Shown here piece by piece: positions 36,424-47,641 of a stretch of 64,000 nt of DNA; within the stretch, counting starts at the first letter, position 1, and each line of letters opens with the position of its first letter. The DNA comes from Atopsyche davidsoni (Eukaryota; Arthropoda; Insecta; Trichoptera; Hydrobiosidae), in assembly GCA_022113835.1 (NCBI GenBank), contig JAILWY010000022.1:1488001-1552000 (forward strand). The letters run 5' to 3'. The translations under genes were made by a program, and so were the position numbers. The notes under the pieces were generated by a model. That model had not been told where the DNA came from. It ran no database searches and was given only the letters and a program-made list of their open reading frames with translations.

Positions 36424-37690
36424 ATCTTACCCGCTCAATGTAGCAAAGTATCTTTATCGCTTATAAAATTGTACATTCTTAATACTACTCCATTGCTTGT
36501 GAATATTTCATCTCAGGCAAATGTTGAACCGTTTCGTATGCGATTATTGTTGCGATAATTATTTAAAACTAATCGAAAATGTTTATTGAATATATATTTA
36601 TTTTATATTAACACTTTGCCTGTAACTATGTCAATGCACAAAAGTAGTTAATACAATTAGAAACACACGGGGGATAATCATGACAATCAGGGATTATCCA
36701 TTAAAAGCAAGTTAGCTACACGTATATACCCTCTGATGAGGCATAAAAAGAAAAAAACGAGGCTGCAAATGTTGAGTTATGATTTAAGTTCTGATAAACA
36801 TAGCGTTTAAATAAAAAAAAGAGAAAACAATTTGCTTGTGGTCAAGGTCAACTTTAAAACTGATGTAAACAATAATTTAAAAAATAATGATTGAGGTGTT
36901 CGAAGTATGTTTCCTGCGGAAACTCGCACAAACAAGGAATGAATAATTTAACCAAAGGTAAGTATTTAATATTCAATAGATCTGCATTTCTTACATTTAT
37001 TATATATTTTAATATTGATGTTTTTAAAACGATTCACCATGAAAAAAATAAAAATTGGAAATCTTTCTCGCTGTTTTGTGTGAGTGAATAATTTTCCTAA
37101 ATGATTTTTTTTGTTATATTTTTGAATATTCTCATAATAACTGTAAAATGTTATATTTTTTTAATAAAAAATATATGAAATCAAATTAATTGTTTACAGA
37201 TAATTTGACCTTGTCTTTATATCCTTAATTGCTATTTTTAACACTGAAAAGAAGATATTGAGAGATGAGATGCATAGGCGTGTTGTTTAAATCAGCTTGT
37301 GCAGCGTTAGTTGGAAGATTGAGAAATATATTTTTAATTAAAAGTTGGCTTTCATGATTGCTAAATGATTTTAAGATAAATTACGTCAATATTTTTTGAT
37401 ATATTTAAACATTATTACGAGACAGTTGGGTGACAATATTGCCAAGCTAAAAAATATTTTTATCCAATATAAATAGTATAAATGAAATCATTTATTATAC
37501 AGCCATTTAAATTTGTATGGTCGTAAAAAAATCATTTAAATTATAAGTAAGTTAGGCTCTATTTTTACTGAAAAATTCGTATGATTAAGTATATAATATA
37601 TTATTGTTTTTGATAAATTATTTTTAGCATTTTATTTTTTTCTCATGGCAACATTTTTTTCTCGCCACACGCCACAAACAGTTTCCCTTC
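36424..37690. other. Intergenic, no gene seen
   Basis: AT-rich sequence between the zinc-finger and TMEM14 genes. It probably contains the 3' end of the former and, after about 37660, the GC-richer leader of the latter. Confidence 0.6.
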
Positions 37691-37822
37691 ACCCGTCCCA
37701 ACGTTTTGACGTCGGCTTGTTGCGTCGCCTTTTCGCTTCTTTCCCTCGAAGTTTATAGTAACAATACTGTATTTTTTCTGCCTTTAAGTAATTTGAGAAA
37801 ACACAAAAACAAAACCAGCAGG

Positions 37823-37898
37823 ATGGGGATGGATTTAATCAGCTACGCCTACGCCGCTACTGTTGCTGCCGGCGGCATTATGGGCTACGCCAAAGCCG
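37823..37898 (+). CDS. TMEM14: TMEM14 exon 1 (coding part)
   Basis: Ends AAAGCCG|GTACGT, phase 1. Confidence 0.92.
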
Positions 37899-39509
37899 GT
37901 ACGTCCAAAATATCATTACCGACATTTATTAATTCTTACCTTTCAATGATTATGCAATATTTTACTAATTTATTCCAATTGTATTACTGCGGCTTTGGTT
38001 TATATACTTGCATTTTTTAATGTCGCCTTGTAGTACAGCATAGAGCGTTGTCATACTTTCAATATTTGTATACAACATTTGTTATTGAATAGCGTGTTAT
38101 TTTCTAGAAGCTCGCTTCTATTTTCTAGGTATTTATTTAAAACATCTGCTTTGCTTTACCAGCCGTATTCAAAAAGATTTTGAAAATATCTTATACTTTC
38201 AAATTATAAAGAAGATAATGTTTCTTCATTATATAATAACATAGTATTCATTGGATAAAACTTGCGATTTTGATCGACCTGGATAAAAAGGTTAATAATT
38301 TTTTAATTATGTATGTAGATAAAAGGTCAAAGAGTGCAACACATTCATTTACAGTGTGTAATTTATTTAATTTCAGTCAGTTTTCAGTAACATATAAAAT
38401 AAAAATGTATTACTTCTCTCTAAATACTTAATTTCAAGTAAATAATACAAAGCAAGGTGGTAGTTAAAATTTTGTCAACCCTCTGAAGTTAAAAATGATA
38501 TTTGATTAATATCAGAAGAAAAATAATTTAATTCTATTGTTTATATTCAACTATCCAAATATTAATAATTTATATGTTATCTTGAAACTACTTACTATTA
38601 GAAAATTGTCTGATAACAGGTTTTACTAATTACAAATAAAATGTAATTTATTTGATGCTATCAATACGTGATACATTGCTTGTTATGTGATAAGGTTTAT
38701 TTTTATTTCGCAGGTTCTGTTCCCTCCCTGGGCGCTGGGCTGCTCTTTGGGTCCATCCTGGGTATGTACCATCAGGTTAAATGCATGCAAATCGACTTAC
38801 CCGCTAGTTTTAATTATGATTTGAATTTCAGGTTAGAAAATTAACCTCTATTACTGAGATTTGGTTGTAATTGGCAAAAAATAAATCTACTTTCTCCGTC
38901 TACCTGAAGCAATCAATAAGCCAGACCACGTCGAACACATTATAAATTGATCTCTTGAAACTCAAAATGAATTGTCTTTACGTCTGACAAATTCTAATAT
39001 TTTAAATAAAATACTTTTGTGATCTTTCCATGTTTAATTTTATTGGTGACTGGCTTCGCCAACCTTGCTTGTCCTATGAACACCACGGAAACTCATCGAT
39101 CAACCTTCGTATGTTTAGGTTTTGGAGCCTACCAGCTGTCCGAGGACCCCAGTAACTACACCCTGACCTTGGGAACCAGCGCCGTGCTCGGGGGCATGAT
39201 GGGCTACAGGTACCTACACTCTTAATCCAAATGAAAATAAACTCATTCATCTCATTTAAATTCTTTGATATGGTTTTTGTTGATCTATATGCAATAATAA
39301 TAATAATAATGAGTGTCATGAGTAGTCATAATTTTTAAAAATATTATTTGCTTGAATTAACGGCTTGATTATGATATTATTGTTGTGGCTTCGGCAGGTT
39401 CTATAACAGCGGGAAGTTCATGCCGGCCGGCCTGGTGTGCGTGCTGTCTGTGGCCATGGTCACTCGGCTCCTGCTCAAGCAGAGCGGGGTCCTCACCACC
39501 GTCAAGTAG
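37823..39509 (+). CDS. TMEM14: TMEM14-family mitochondrial membrane protein (four exons, complete)
   Basis: Four exons join in phase to 108 codons, close to the 112 of human TMEM14C. The protein is small and hydrophobic, with three to four membrane segments and the Gly-rich signatures AAGGIMGYAKAGS, SLGAGLLFGSILGFGAYQL, LTLGTSAVLGGMMGYRFY and KFMPAGLVCVLSVAMV. These match the TMEM14/UPF0136 family. In vertebrates TMEM14C sits in the inner mitochondrial membrane and supports protoporphyrinogen IX import for haem synthesis; the insect role is presumably related but is inferred. The ATG at 37823 gives MGMD; the second Met two codons later is an alternative. The codons are GC-rich against AT-rich introns. 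The second intron contains a fragment of a dispersed repeat just before exon 3. A possible AATAAA lies at 40765. Confidence 0.93.
38714..38761 (+). CDS. TMEM14: TMEM14 exon 2
   Basis: 48-bp exon between TTTCGCAG|GTTCTG and ATCCTGG|GTATGT; phase 1 in and out. Encodes SVPSLGAGLLFGSIL. Confidence 0.93.
39119..39209 (+). CDS. TMEM14: TMEM14 exon 3
   Basis: Between ATGTTTAG|GTTTTGG and GGCTACAG|GTACCT; phase 1 in, phase 2 out. Confidence 0.93.
39398..39509 (+). CDS. TMEM14: TMEM14 exon 4 (last coding exon)
   Basis: Acceptor TTCGGCAG|GTTCTA; ends SGVLTTVK and TAG. Confidence 0.94.
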
Positions 39510-40790
39510 ACTGAACCTCCTCCAACCTCACCCGCCCATCGATCAAACACACCAGAACTGTCTACCAGTTAGATATCCGTGATGCTGGCCAAGAATCTAG
39601 CAAGAGTTTTACACAATTATAAGTGATTATATTATATCAGGTATCTTTAATTTTTCTGTCGTGGTCACGGCTGCTGCCGGAGTGCAAAACCTTTCAAAGG
39701 CGTTTAATTTATTAGTACATATTTGTATTGAAATAACTTGTGTTATAAAACATGACTGGTGTGGAGATCTCAGACTGATGTCAGGCTCATCGTGAAGTAT
39801 TTTGAGACTTGTCCGGTGATTTGCAACTCTTGGGTCGTGTTCAAATAATTTTTATAAATGTGTATAATACTCGCACTAGATCAGATCTGATATTCTTTCA
39901 TGGAATTAGTTTCCTCGATAAACTCAAAACCCTGAAAAGACCCCGCACGGACTTTCTTAGAAGTCCACAAGCATCACCTTCAATGGTGCAGCCACAGATC
40001 ATGATGGCGTTTGAAAGATTTACGTATTTATTAGATTTTATTTGATGATACATTACGAAAATATCTACTATGTTGACAATAGTGTAAAGTAGTTGTAAGC
40101 AAGTTGAAAAAAATATTTACGAATATTTATATCCTGGTGTATTTATATTCGTTGACGTTGGAATGTCAATATTTTCAATATACGTAAATGCCTAGTATAA
40201 TTGAGAGTATTTTTGTCTCACGGCGTTCCCCCATCGTAGCACTATTGTGCGGCGCATAAATTGCTCGGCTGGCTCCAACGGCCCTGGCAGGGGTGTCATT
40301 TTGCGTTTTCTCTCATTTAACTAATAATATTCACTTTAAACGGTTAAAGGTTTGATCACGTGTTTCGTGCAAATAGTTATATATATATAAGCATAATGTT
40401 TATGATTAAGCGAAGGCTTAGTTAAGTTGTTTTTTTTTTATAGCTGAGAATATTATTATACCTATTGAAGCCGTTTTCTATGATGCATTTTTTTTTCTGG
40501 TGTCAGTGTATATTAATTTTAAGACATGCAGTTTATTGTTATTGATTTTTTTTTTTACAATATAGCCCATATTTTTTATGACGTGTTTTAATACTTATAC
40601 TTATACACATCTCTGGACATGGTATGTAGAAAAGGTAATGAAGTGAATAGCTTGATTAGTCTTAATGTATTTAGAGTAGTCGTTATGTTTTGTTTATGGT
40701 TGTGTTCTGACAATAGACAATTTGGCAGTTGTGTTTTTTTTTTTTTATATTGGGCTATCGGGTTAATAAAAGTCAATTCCTAATTAAAAA
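39510..40790 (+). other. Probable TMEM14 3' untranslated region and downstream DNA
   Basis: No coding exon is seen. The first clear AATAAA after the stop is at 40765-40770, so the 3' untranslated region may be long. Confidence 0.35.
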
Positions 40791-40799
40791 ATTTATTTA

Positions 40800-43690
40800 A
40801 TAATATTTATCACAAATCTAAGATGTACCACTTAATACAGAGGGCCAAACATCTTAAATATTTTTGTAAAAAATCTCAAAAATACATAATATTGCTTCAA
40901 GATTGTATTGTTGTCATCAACAATAAATACATTTGGGTAGGTATTTTATTTACTTATAAATCTCTCGCATACACAAATAAAAAAAATTACAATTTTAATA
41001 CAAAATCTAAAGAACATTCACATACACGTGCCAGAAAAATACCTGTTTTTTTTTTTAATAATAATAAAAAATGTTTAGCATTTCTTGTCTGTGATACTTC
41101 CATCGGAGGGATATCATAGATATTTTAGTCTATTTCTTGCTGTAATTTGGAATGCCAACGCGACACAAGTAAAATTGACTTCCGGCCCGGTGGTGCCAAC
41201 CCCAAACAAAAAGATATGTTCGTGCGTGGACGGCTGCGCGTGCTCAACGGGAGGCGCGAACTCATGTTGGCTACCTCGAAAACTTTTACCTGAGCATCAA
41301 TTAGATAATTTTTTTTATAATAAACCGATCTGTAATAATCAATACATTTTAATTTTAATAGAGCACAAATATCTTTCATAACAGACCGGATTATTTTTGC
41401 TTAGATACGATGTATTGATACAATGCCAAATTCATCCGTGTAACAAAAAAAATATATAATATTGATTCTTGATTAAATTATGTGTTTCAACAATTCACAT
41501 GATTGGACTAAACAGGAATAACTCAAACTTAAGCTACAGTTTAACCAACGATAAATAGTATTTATATTTTCGCCCTCACGCCGAGCACGCACTGCAGTTT
41601 TAAAATATACTCGAAAGGCGTTGAATATTTATACAATGCATTGCTAATTACGATTGGAATAACTTAACCTAAGAAAATATAGAATGAAAGAACACGTAGT
41701 TGTGCTGGAGTTAAACCTGATGGGCTTATTGCTACTCGTAAAAATTAATATAATTTATAGACATCGGACTGTGCGTACGCTTATATTTTTCTCAGCAAAT
41801 AAGTTGTAATAACTTATTTAAGAGACTCATTGTACTGAAAAAAATATACGCAAGCGCATCGTTTGATATCTACAGATTGTAAAAATTATTGTTACAAATT
41901 TAGTTTGGTTCAAATAAGTTTAATTTGTTAAAATCAGACGTTATATAATTTGTGAATAATGAATAAAATGAAAATTGTAACGGGAAAGAAAAAATTCATG
42001 CTAATGAAGCTACTAATCGTTGAAACTTATGTTATATAGAACAATTATGTTGGGTTAAGTCCAAAGAATCCGGAGCTTGTAGATGATAGCGGAGACGATA
42101 ATTTAACCAAGAGCTGCTGAATTAGTGATCTGTGCAATAAGCCTGTCAGGTATAAAGCAAACGTTATCGTGTCGTTTATATAAACAATAGATAATGGATC
42201 CGATATAGTCCGGAGTAAAATAGACTTATCTAGGACTTATGAACTAAAATAACTGTAACAAGGAAAGCTTATAATATTCTATATTGTTTACAACATTATA
42301 TATATATATAAAAAAAAGATATCGTTGTATATAATATCACATCGAAATATGTATTTAGAACAAAACGTCGTTTATCTGGTATATATATATATATTCTATA
42401 GAATGTGTTAAAAGTAACGGTTTCTTCGTATTGGCAGATATTATCTATGTTTATTTACAAAATGTTCCCGTAATTGCGGATCTCCAGATCCACTAGAAAA
42501 AAAAGACCTCACGAGTAGCCATACAAGCAAAAATTAAAAAAAAAAACAGTTTTATAAAAATTATTGTCTATGGTATGTTTTTTTTAATTTAGATTTGCCG
42601 AAATCGCTTTGTGCACGTGACGTGCGAAAATAAAATGTTTTAGTATTTAAAATGAATAATTTGCGATCGAGTTATAATATCCAGTGGTTTAATGGTCTGT
42701 GGAACATTTGCCCTAGGTAACACCACTGGGATACATATATATATATATTTAATAATGCAACAAAAATAATTATAATTAAACGTATTAAAACATTTCGTTA
42801 AAATAACAACTGTTATGTTGTCGGCGTAAGATAAATTCAAATATATATTAAGTATAAATAAACAAAACACAGAATCAAAAGTAAACACTCGTGAGGTCTT
42901 TTTAACACGCTAGCTTAATAGATTGGAGCGATATAACATTTGCAGTGCGTCGGACATCTGTGAAAAAATATTATTGCAACCGGTGCAGGTGACAATACTA
43001 CTTGATTTATGCGGATCCGTTTTACAAAAAGGCAGGGCAAAATATAAAGAGACTCGGCACTAAAGGCTTGGTATTATAATGGATACGAAAGTGTATAAGG
43101 CTCAAGTATTTATTATTGGTTGTTGAAAGGAATAGTCACGATTTTATATATTTTACATGATATGCATTTTAAAAAGCGGTTGATGAAACTGTACGCTTTT
43201 GTTGTGTTTATATGTTGTAAATTATAAAATAAAGTACTTCTGTGCCTGCGTCTCTTAAATGTTTGCCGTTAAATGTATTTTAGTCTAATGAAAATATGTT
43301 GCAGCTTGGAGTTTATGTTGATATTTAAAAATACATTTTTTATAAATAAAATGTTTTCGGCTTTAGTTGCATTTATAATAAAAAGCTATGCCCTACAGAT
43401 AAAAGCAATTATTATATAAATATAACATTTTACGGTTATAAAGTGTATTTCTTGATAGGGCATGTAAAATTTATTCTGTTGTATTAAAAAAAATATTAGT
43501 TATAACAAATAGACCAAATGGTTTAAGAGAATACAATTTTTTTTTCACATGAACATTGACAGGTCTATTTCCTTATAGAATGTGACACTGCCTCTATAAA
43601 GCGAAAGAGCTCTCACTACTCATATAATTTCAGTTGCCTCTGAAACTGTTTAGTTTTGATTAAAAATTTTATTGAAAGCTTAATTGAAAC
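40800..43690. other. No gene recognised
   Basis: AT-rich sequence without recognisable exons or repeats. A GC-richer patch at 41145-41290 is open on both strands (98 and 84 codons) but lacks splice sites or a known domain; CSCVDGCACSTGG in the plus frame is not a motif I recognise. This stretch looks largely single-copy and might contain a non-coding transcript or long untranslated region. Confidence 0.4.
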
Positions 43691-43703
43691 ATAAAAATCA
43701 AAA

Positions 43704-44255
43704 TTAAAATTCTTTTCTCCATGCACGCAATATATTCATAATAAAAACGAATTTAAAATATCGAGCACTGAAAAGGTTATATACGAAACACAAAACGTTC
43801 AAAATAAGTATACTATTATTGCATTTTTGCTCTCGTGTCTGGAGCTTACTGACTTCTCCGTAGTAATTTGACCCGAAGGTGTCTCCGGGTCTGCGTGAGT
43901 GTCGTTGTCTATGATAATTGAAGGTGCCCTCCATATAACTGAGGACACGCAAGCTTACAACTAAGTCTGATGTATTCCCCTCAATATCCAGTATCGAAGA
44001 CTTCAGTACACATAAACGTTAAGTCCAACACTAACCAGCGCTTGTTTTGGAAACGCTTAGCTTTCCCCATCAGTGGCGACCGCTGGAAAAAACAAAACGG
44101 AATTAAAAACACGCAGGGAAAAATTATATGAAAGATCAGACGTGAGATGTGAATTTTTTTATTAAAGTTATCAGTTTTGCTAAAGAATACCTTTAACAAT
44201 GCAATTAAAGTCGAATTGTCTTCGACAAGTGACTTCCGTGGCCCAAAGATCCGAT
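43704..44255 (-). CDS. Candidate 3' exons of the metalloprotease gene
   Basis: Three minus-strand segments chain in phase. 44255-44191 encodes RIFGPRKSLVEDNSTLIALLK and ends AAAG|GTATTC. 44082-44036 (acceptor TTTCCAG|CGG, donor CGCTG|GTTAGT) encodes RSPLMGKAKRFQNKR. 43938-43704 (acceptor CCTCAG|TTATATGG) encodes YMEGTFNYHRQRHSRRPGD onward to a stop. The phases also fit the GAC-G|GTAAGA donor that follows the upstream exon after a frame change. The first acceptor has a poor pyrimidine tract, and the last exon is also open in another frame (IIIDNDTHADPETPSGQ), so the model is tentative. Confidence 0.3.
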
Positions 44256-44259
44256 CTTC

Positions 44260-46700
44260 AAATTTGAAGTCATGGTTTTTTAAAAATTATATTACGTTGA
44301 TTTTTAATCAACGCAGCGAAGCAAGAACTATTTGCTTACTCAAAAATAGACGCAATAAATGAACCGTGAAGATAAATATATTCTCACCTGATCTTTCATT
44401 TAAAGATAAAAAATATTGCAAAGTAGTTTTTTTTTAATGATGGTAGAAAGATAATTAGACAATAATACAAAAATGATATAAGATTTCTTTGCCGTACTTC
44501 CTGGTAAATATTTATGACTTACGACCAGTTTCTGAATGATCGATCAATGAAAGACACGGTCGATCTGTTTGAAATTTTTCTTTTTGATCGGTCTTACGGA
44601 AACTGAGCATTGGGAAAGGTGACTCGTGAAATATACAGTTGAGAATAAAGAAAATATAGAACATAGAGCATACTTAAATATAAAATTATAAAAAATGGAG
44701 TAAAATAGTAATGTTAGATAAACAAAGCTCATTATTCATTATGTTGGATGTTAAATTTATAGTAATATTCCGTATCACATGTTTATTTACCGGACACTTA
44801 TATATGTATCCGTCCTTTGTGGTTTGTGAGAGAAAAAAAAAACTGCTCGAAAATTATGAATAGGTTAAAATTAAGAATTAAAATAAAATATGAATACTTA
44901 AATTTAAAGGTACTTATAAATAAATACTTAAAGAGAACTTACAGATAGTAGAATAGTTATTTACAGTTCGCTTAGAAGGTAAAATATTTTAAACAGAAAA
45001 CAAAGATATTTATTTACAGACTGAAAATTATCTGCACCGTACAAAATAAATTTAAAACACGCCGTGAAAATTTTAACCAAATTTTTTAATTTTTACAATA
45101 AACCAATTCAATGCTTAAAATATTTAATTTTAGTCATTTTTAATGTTTCTCTTTCTGTATTGTAAAGTTAAAAATTTGGTTGTCGTGTTATGATTCGTTT
45201 TCGGCTTCGGGTATATTCGTGCAAGATAATATCCAGTCTCGTAGGTGGTAAGGTTTAGATGGAGTCATCTGAAAGTGAACACACTTGTGGCCAGGTACAT
45301 ACAATATACGAAGAACTGAAAATAAAGGTAAATATATGAAGGACTGACGAGCACCGTAGATGATGCTCCGATAAAAAAAATACAGAAGGAATTCAATAAA
45401 AAGACATACAATCAAGATTTTTTTAAGGCGAAGAATATGCAGAAATTATTCTCATAGCAATTGAACAATTCATAAATAATTATTTTATTTTATTTTGTTT
45501 AATTTCATAAGTTTGGGGATCATCTTGCCAAGACGAGGATCGAACCGTGGCCTCTCAACCACCAAAACAACGAACCTATCCAGCTTGCACGAACATTATA
45601 TTATTATTCCCCATAGTTATTGTTACGGAGCGGGTAGTATAAATATTTACGTAACAATTATTTGAATAGTTTTATTTGGTTTATTTAAATTTGCATGACA
45701 ATAATTCATTCTGATATTCAACGCTTTATATAAAATTTTATAAATATGTTATTCATTTGTACAGATAAGAACTGTGGCAAGTTACACACGTGACATGACA
45801 TATAACCACCTAAAACTAAGATTAGGCTTACACTAAACTGTACGAGAATGTGATAAAGTTGTGCAAGACATCAGTTGTTCAATACAAAGGCTAAAAAGTA
45901 TGCACAGCTTCGCCACGTTCCCGTTACAATCGAATGTAAAGTGACTTTTTAGGTTTTATGATGCTGCGTGTCTAGTTTATGTATAACTTAACCACCATAG
46001 TAGAGGACAGTCGTTTCTATAATAATGGTCAAGAATAATGTAAGGGACACCAGAGAATACGTGAGTAGTATATATCGGTCAATATTTAAGTATACTTGTA
46101 GAAGTTTGGAAATGAATGATGTTCAGGGTACATCCCTAGAGATATTTAGATAATTATGGAAAGAGATATGTGAGCCAGCATTAAAAGCGATATAAAATAT
46201 ATAATTTGGAAAATGTATGGGGTTTTCGAGAATTCAAGATATGACATTTGAAAAGTCTGTAGAAAACTGCTCCTCAATGTTGTTAATTTCAAATATTTCT
46301 TGTTGCGTGCATTGCTAACACTACGATAAACACTTGCCAATGAGGTTTTATAAAAATTCTGGCCTCGAATACGTTGCAGAGTATTATTATTTATTTAGTA
46401 ATTTTTTACTAATTGTTATTACGTGATTCATTACGCTTATTTTACATAGTTTTCTTTATTAAAACAAATAAATTATGTTTAAAGATCTTTTGAAAACACC
46501 CTGTGGGTTGCACACCTCTGAATTTTACGATAGTCCTAAATAGTCAGATTATCACTGCCTCTGTTCAACTCACAAAACTGCATACCAAGATTTTTAATTC
46601 ACCGCACGCAACTAATACATTTGTACTTGAAATTAAACAATTCTCTCGAAGCAATTCTCGACGAATGACGATTCGCTTTCAGAATGACGTGATTTTAAGA
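44260..46700. other. Probable intron or intergenic DNA
   Basis: AT-rich, no convincing exon. It contains a tRNA-derived fragment at 45530-45595 and a weak exon-like minus-strand frame at 45188-45337. Confidence 0.4.
45530..45597 (-). repeat. tRNA-derived SINE-like fragment
   Basis: On the minus strand an A-box-like TAGGTTCGTTGTTTTGG is followed by CACGGTTCGATCCTCGTC, which contains a canonical B-box. The spacing suits a tRNA-like promoter, but no full cloverleaf closes. Confidence 0.5.
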
Positions 46701-46764
46701 GAAGGAGAATTTTTCTGCTCTGGCTTCTTACCGTCCTTTGTCACGAAGACAATCTTCTCCTCTA

Positions 46765-47641
46765 CTAGTGCTGAGCGGAGGGAGTCTTAGTCATGGGAGG
46801 ACTAAGCCTAGCTTGGACGGGATGGGATTCTGAAGCTACGAGGGTCTCGTTGGGACTCACGAAACTCGCAATCGGATGATTCTGAGAACCGTAATACGAA
46901 CCGACAGAATACGATCTTTTGATATTATTATTGGGGATCTCTTTGTAGTTGGAAAGATCGAAATCGTATGGATTTTTCGTAGTCGTTCTGTTAAAGTAGT
47001 TCCTCAAATCTAGTTTGCTAAAAAAACCGTACCTCGGCTTCGCACTTGATGGCGTGCTTGAGATGGTCGACGATAATGCTCCATCGTCAGATGACGGAAT
47101 TGCTACGGATTTCGTTGTGGTCGTCGCAACTGTCGTGTTTGGTTTTAAAGTGGTAGATTTTGATATGCGCTTAGTAGCGAATTCTTTGAAATCGTAAGGA
47201 TTTTTAGTGGAACTGTACGAGTATTTCAGATAAAATGGAATGTCGGTCGTTGACTTTGTTGTTGTTGATTTGGTTGTCGTGGTTGATTCTGTTGGGGTCG
47301 TTTGAGACGAAGACGGCAAAGTATACTGGGTTTGTTTAGTCTCTGCAGTATACTGATACAAGTGGAAGTTTCTGAAATCGTACGGGTTTCTCGTTGTGCT
47401 GTAGTAGGGGCTGTAGGAGAAGGGTTGCTTGGTGGAGGGGTAGGAGCTGTAGCTGTATTGGTAAGGGGTCTGGGTGGTGTAGCTGTAGGGGCTGTAGAGG
47501 GGGGAGGAGGGCTCTAAGGTCCGCTGCGGCTGCGTAAGAGACTGGGGAGAGTACCCGGTGCTCGGGTAATAATAATTTGTCTGTTGGTAAGGACTGATGG
47601 GATACGTGGCGTACGCCTGCGTTGTCTGATCGAGCAGATAC
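46765..47641 (-). CDS. Metalloprotease exon, Tyr/Ser/Thr/Pro-rich tail
   Basis: Acceptor CCAAACAG|GTATCTG; open for 291 codons to TAG. Low complexity, with YPSTGYSPQS, SSSQTTPTESTTTTKST and three NPYDF repeats. A mucin-like, heavily O-glycosylated or matrix-binding stalk is possible. A coding-like frame-shifted segment follows the stop directly. Confidence 0.85.

Noticed and set aside
36730..36765. CTGATGAGGC followed by AAAGAAAAAAACG as a hammerhead
   Set aside because: There is no stem II; the A-rich context explains the GAAA by chance.
41085..41381. Overlapping frames of 98 and 84 codons on opposite strands
   Set aside because: No start context, splice sites or known domain; Cys-rich stretch is too short to judge.
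45188..45337. Minus-strand exon-like frame VLRILYVPGHKCVHFQ onward after TTTTCAG
   Set aside because: The phase fits the protease donor at 46.71 kb, but the sequence has no similarity I recognise and the exons at 43.7-44.3 kb form a longer consistent chain.
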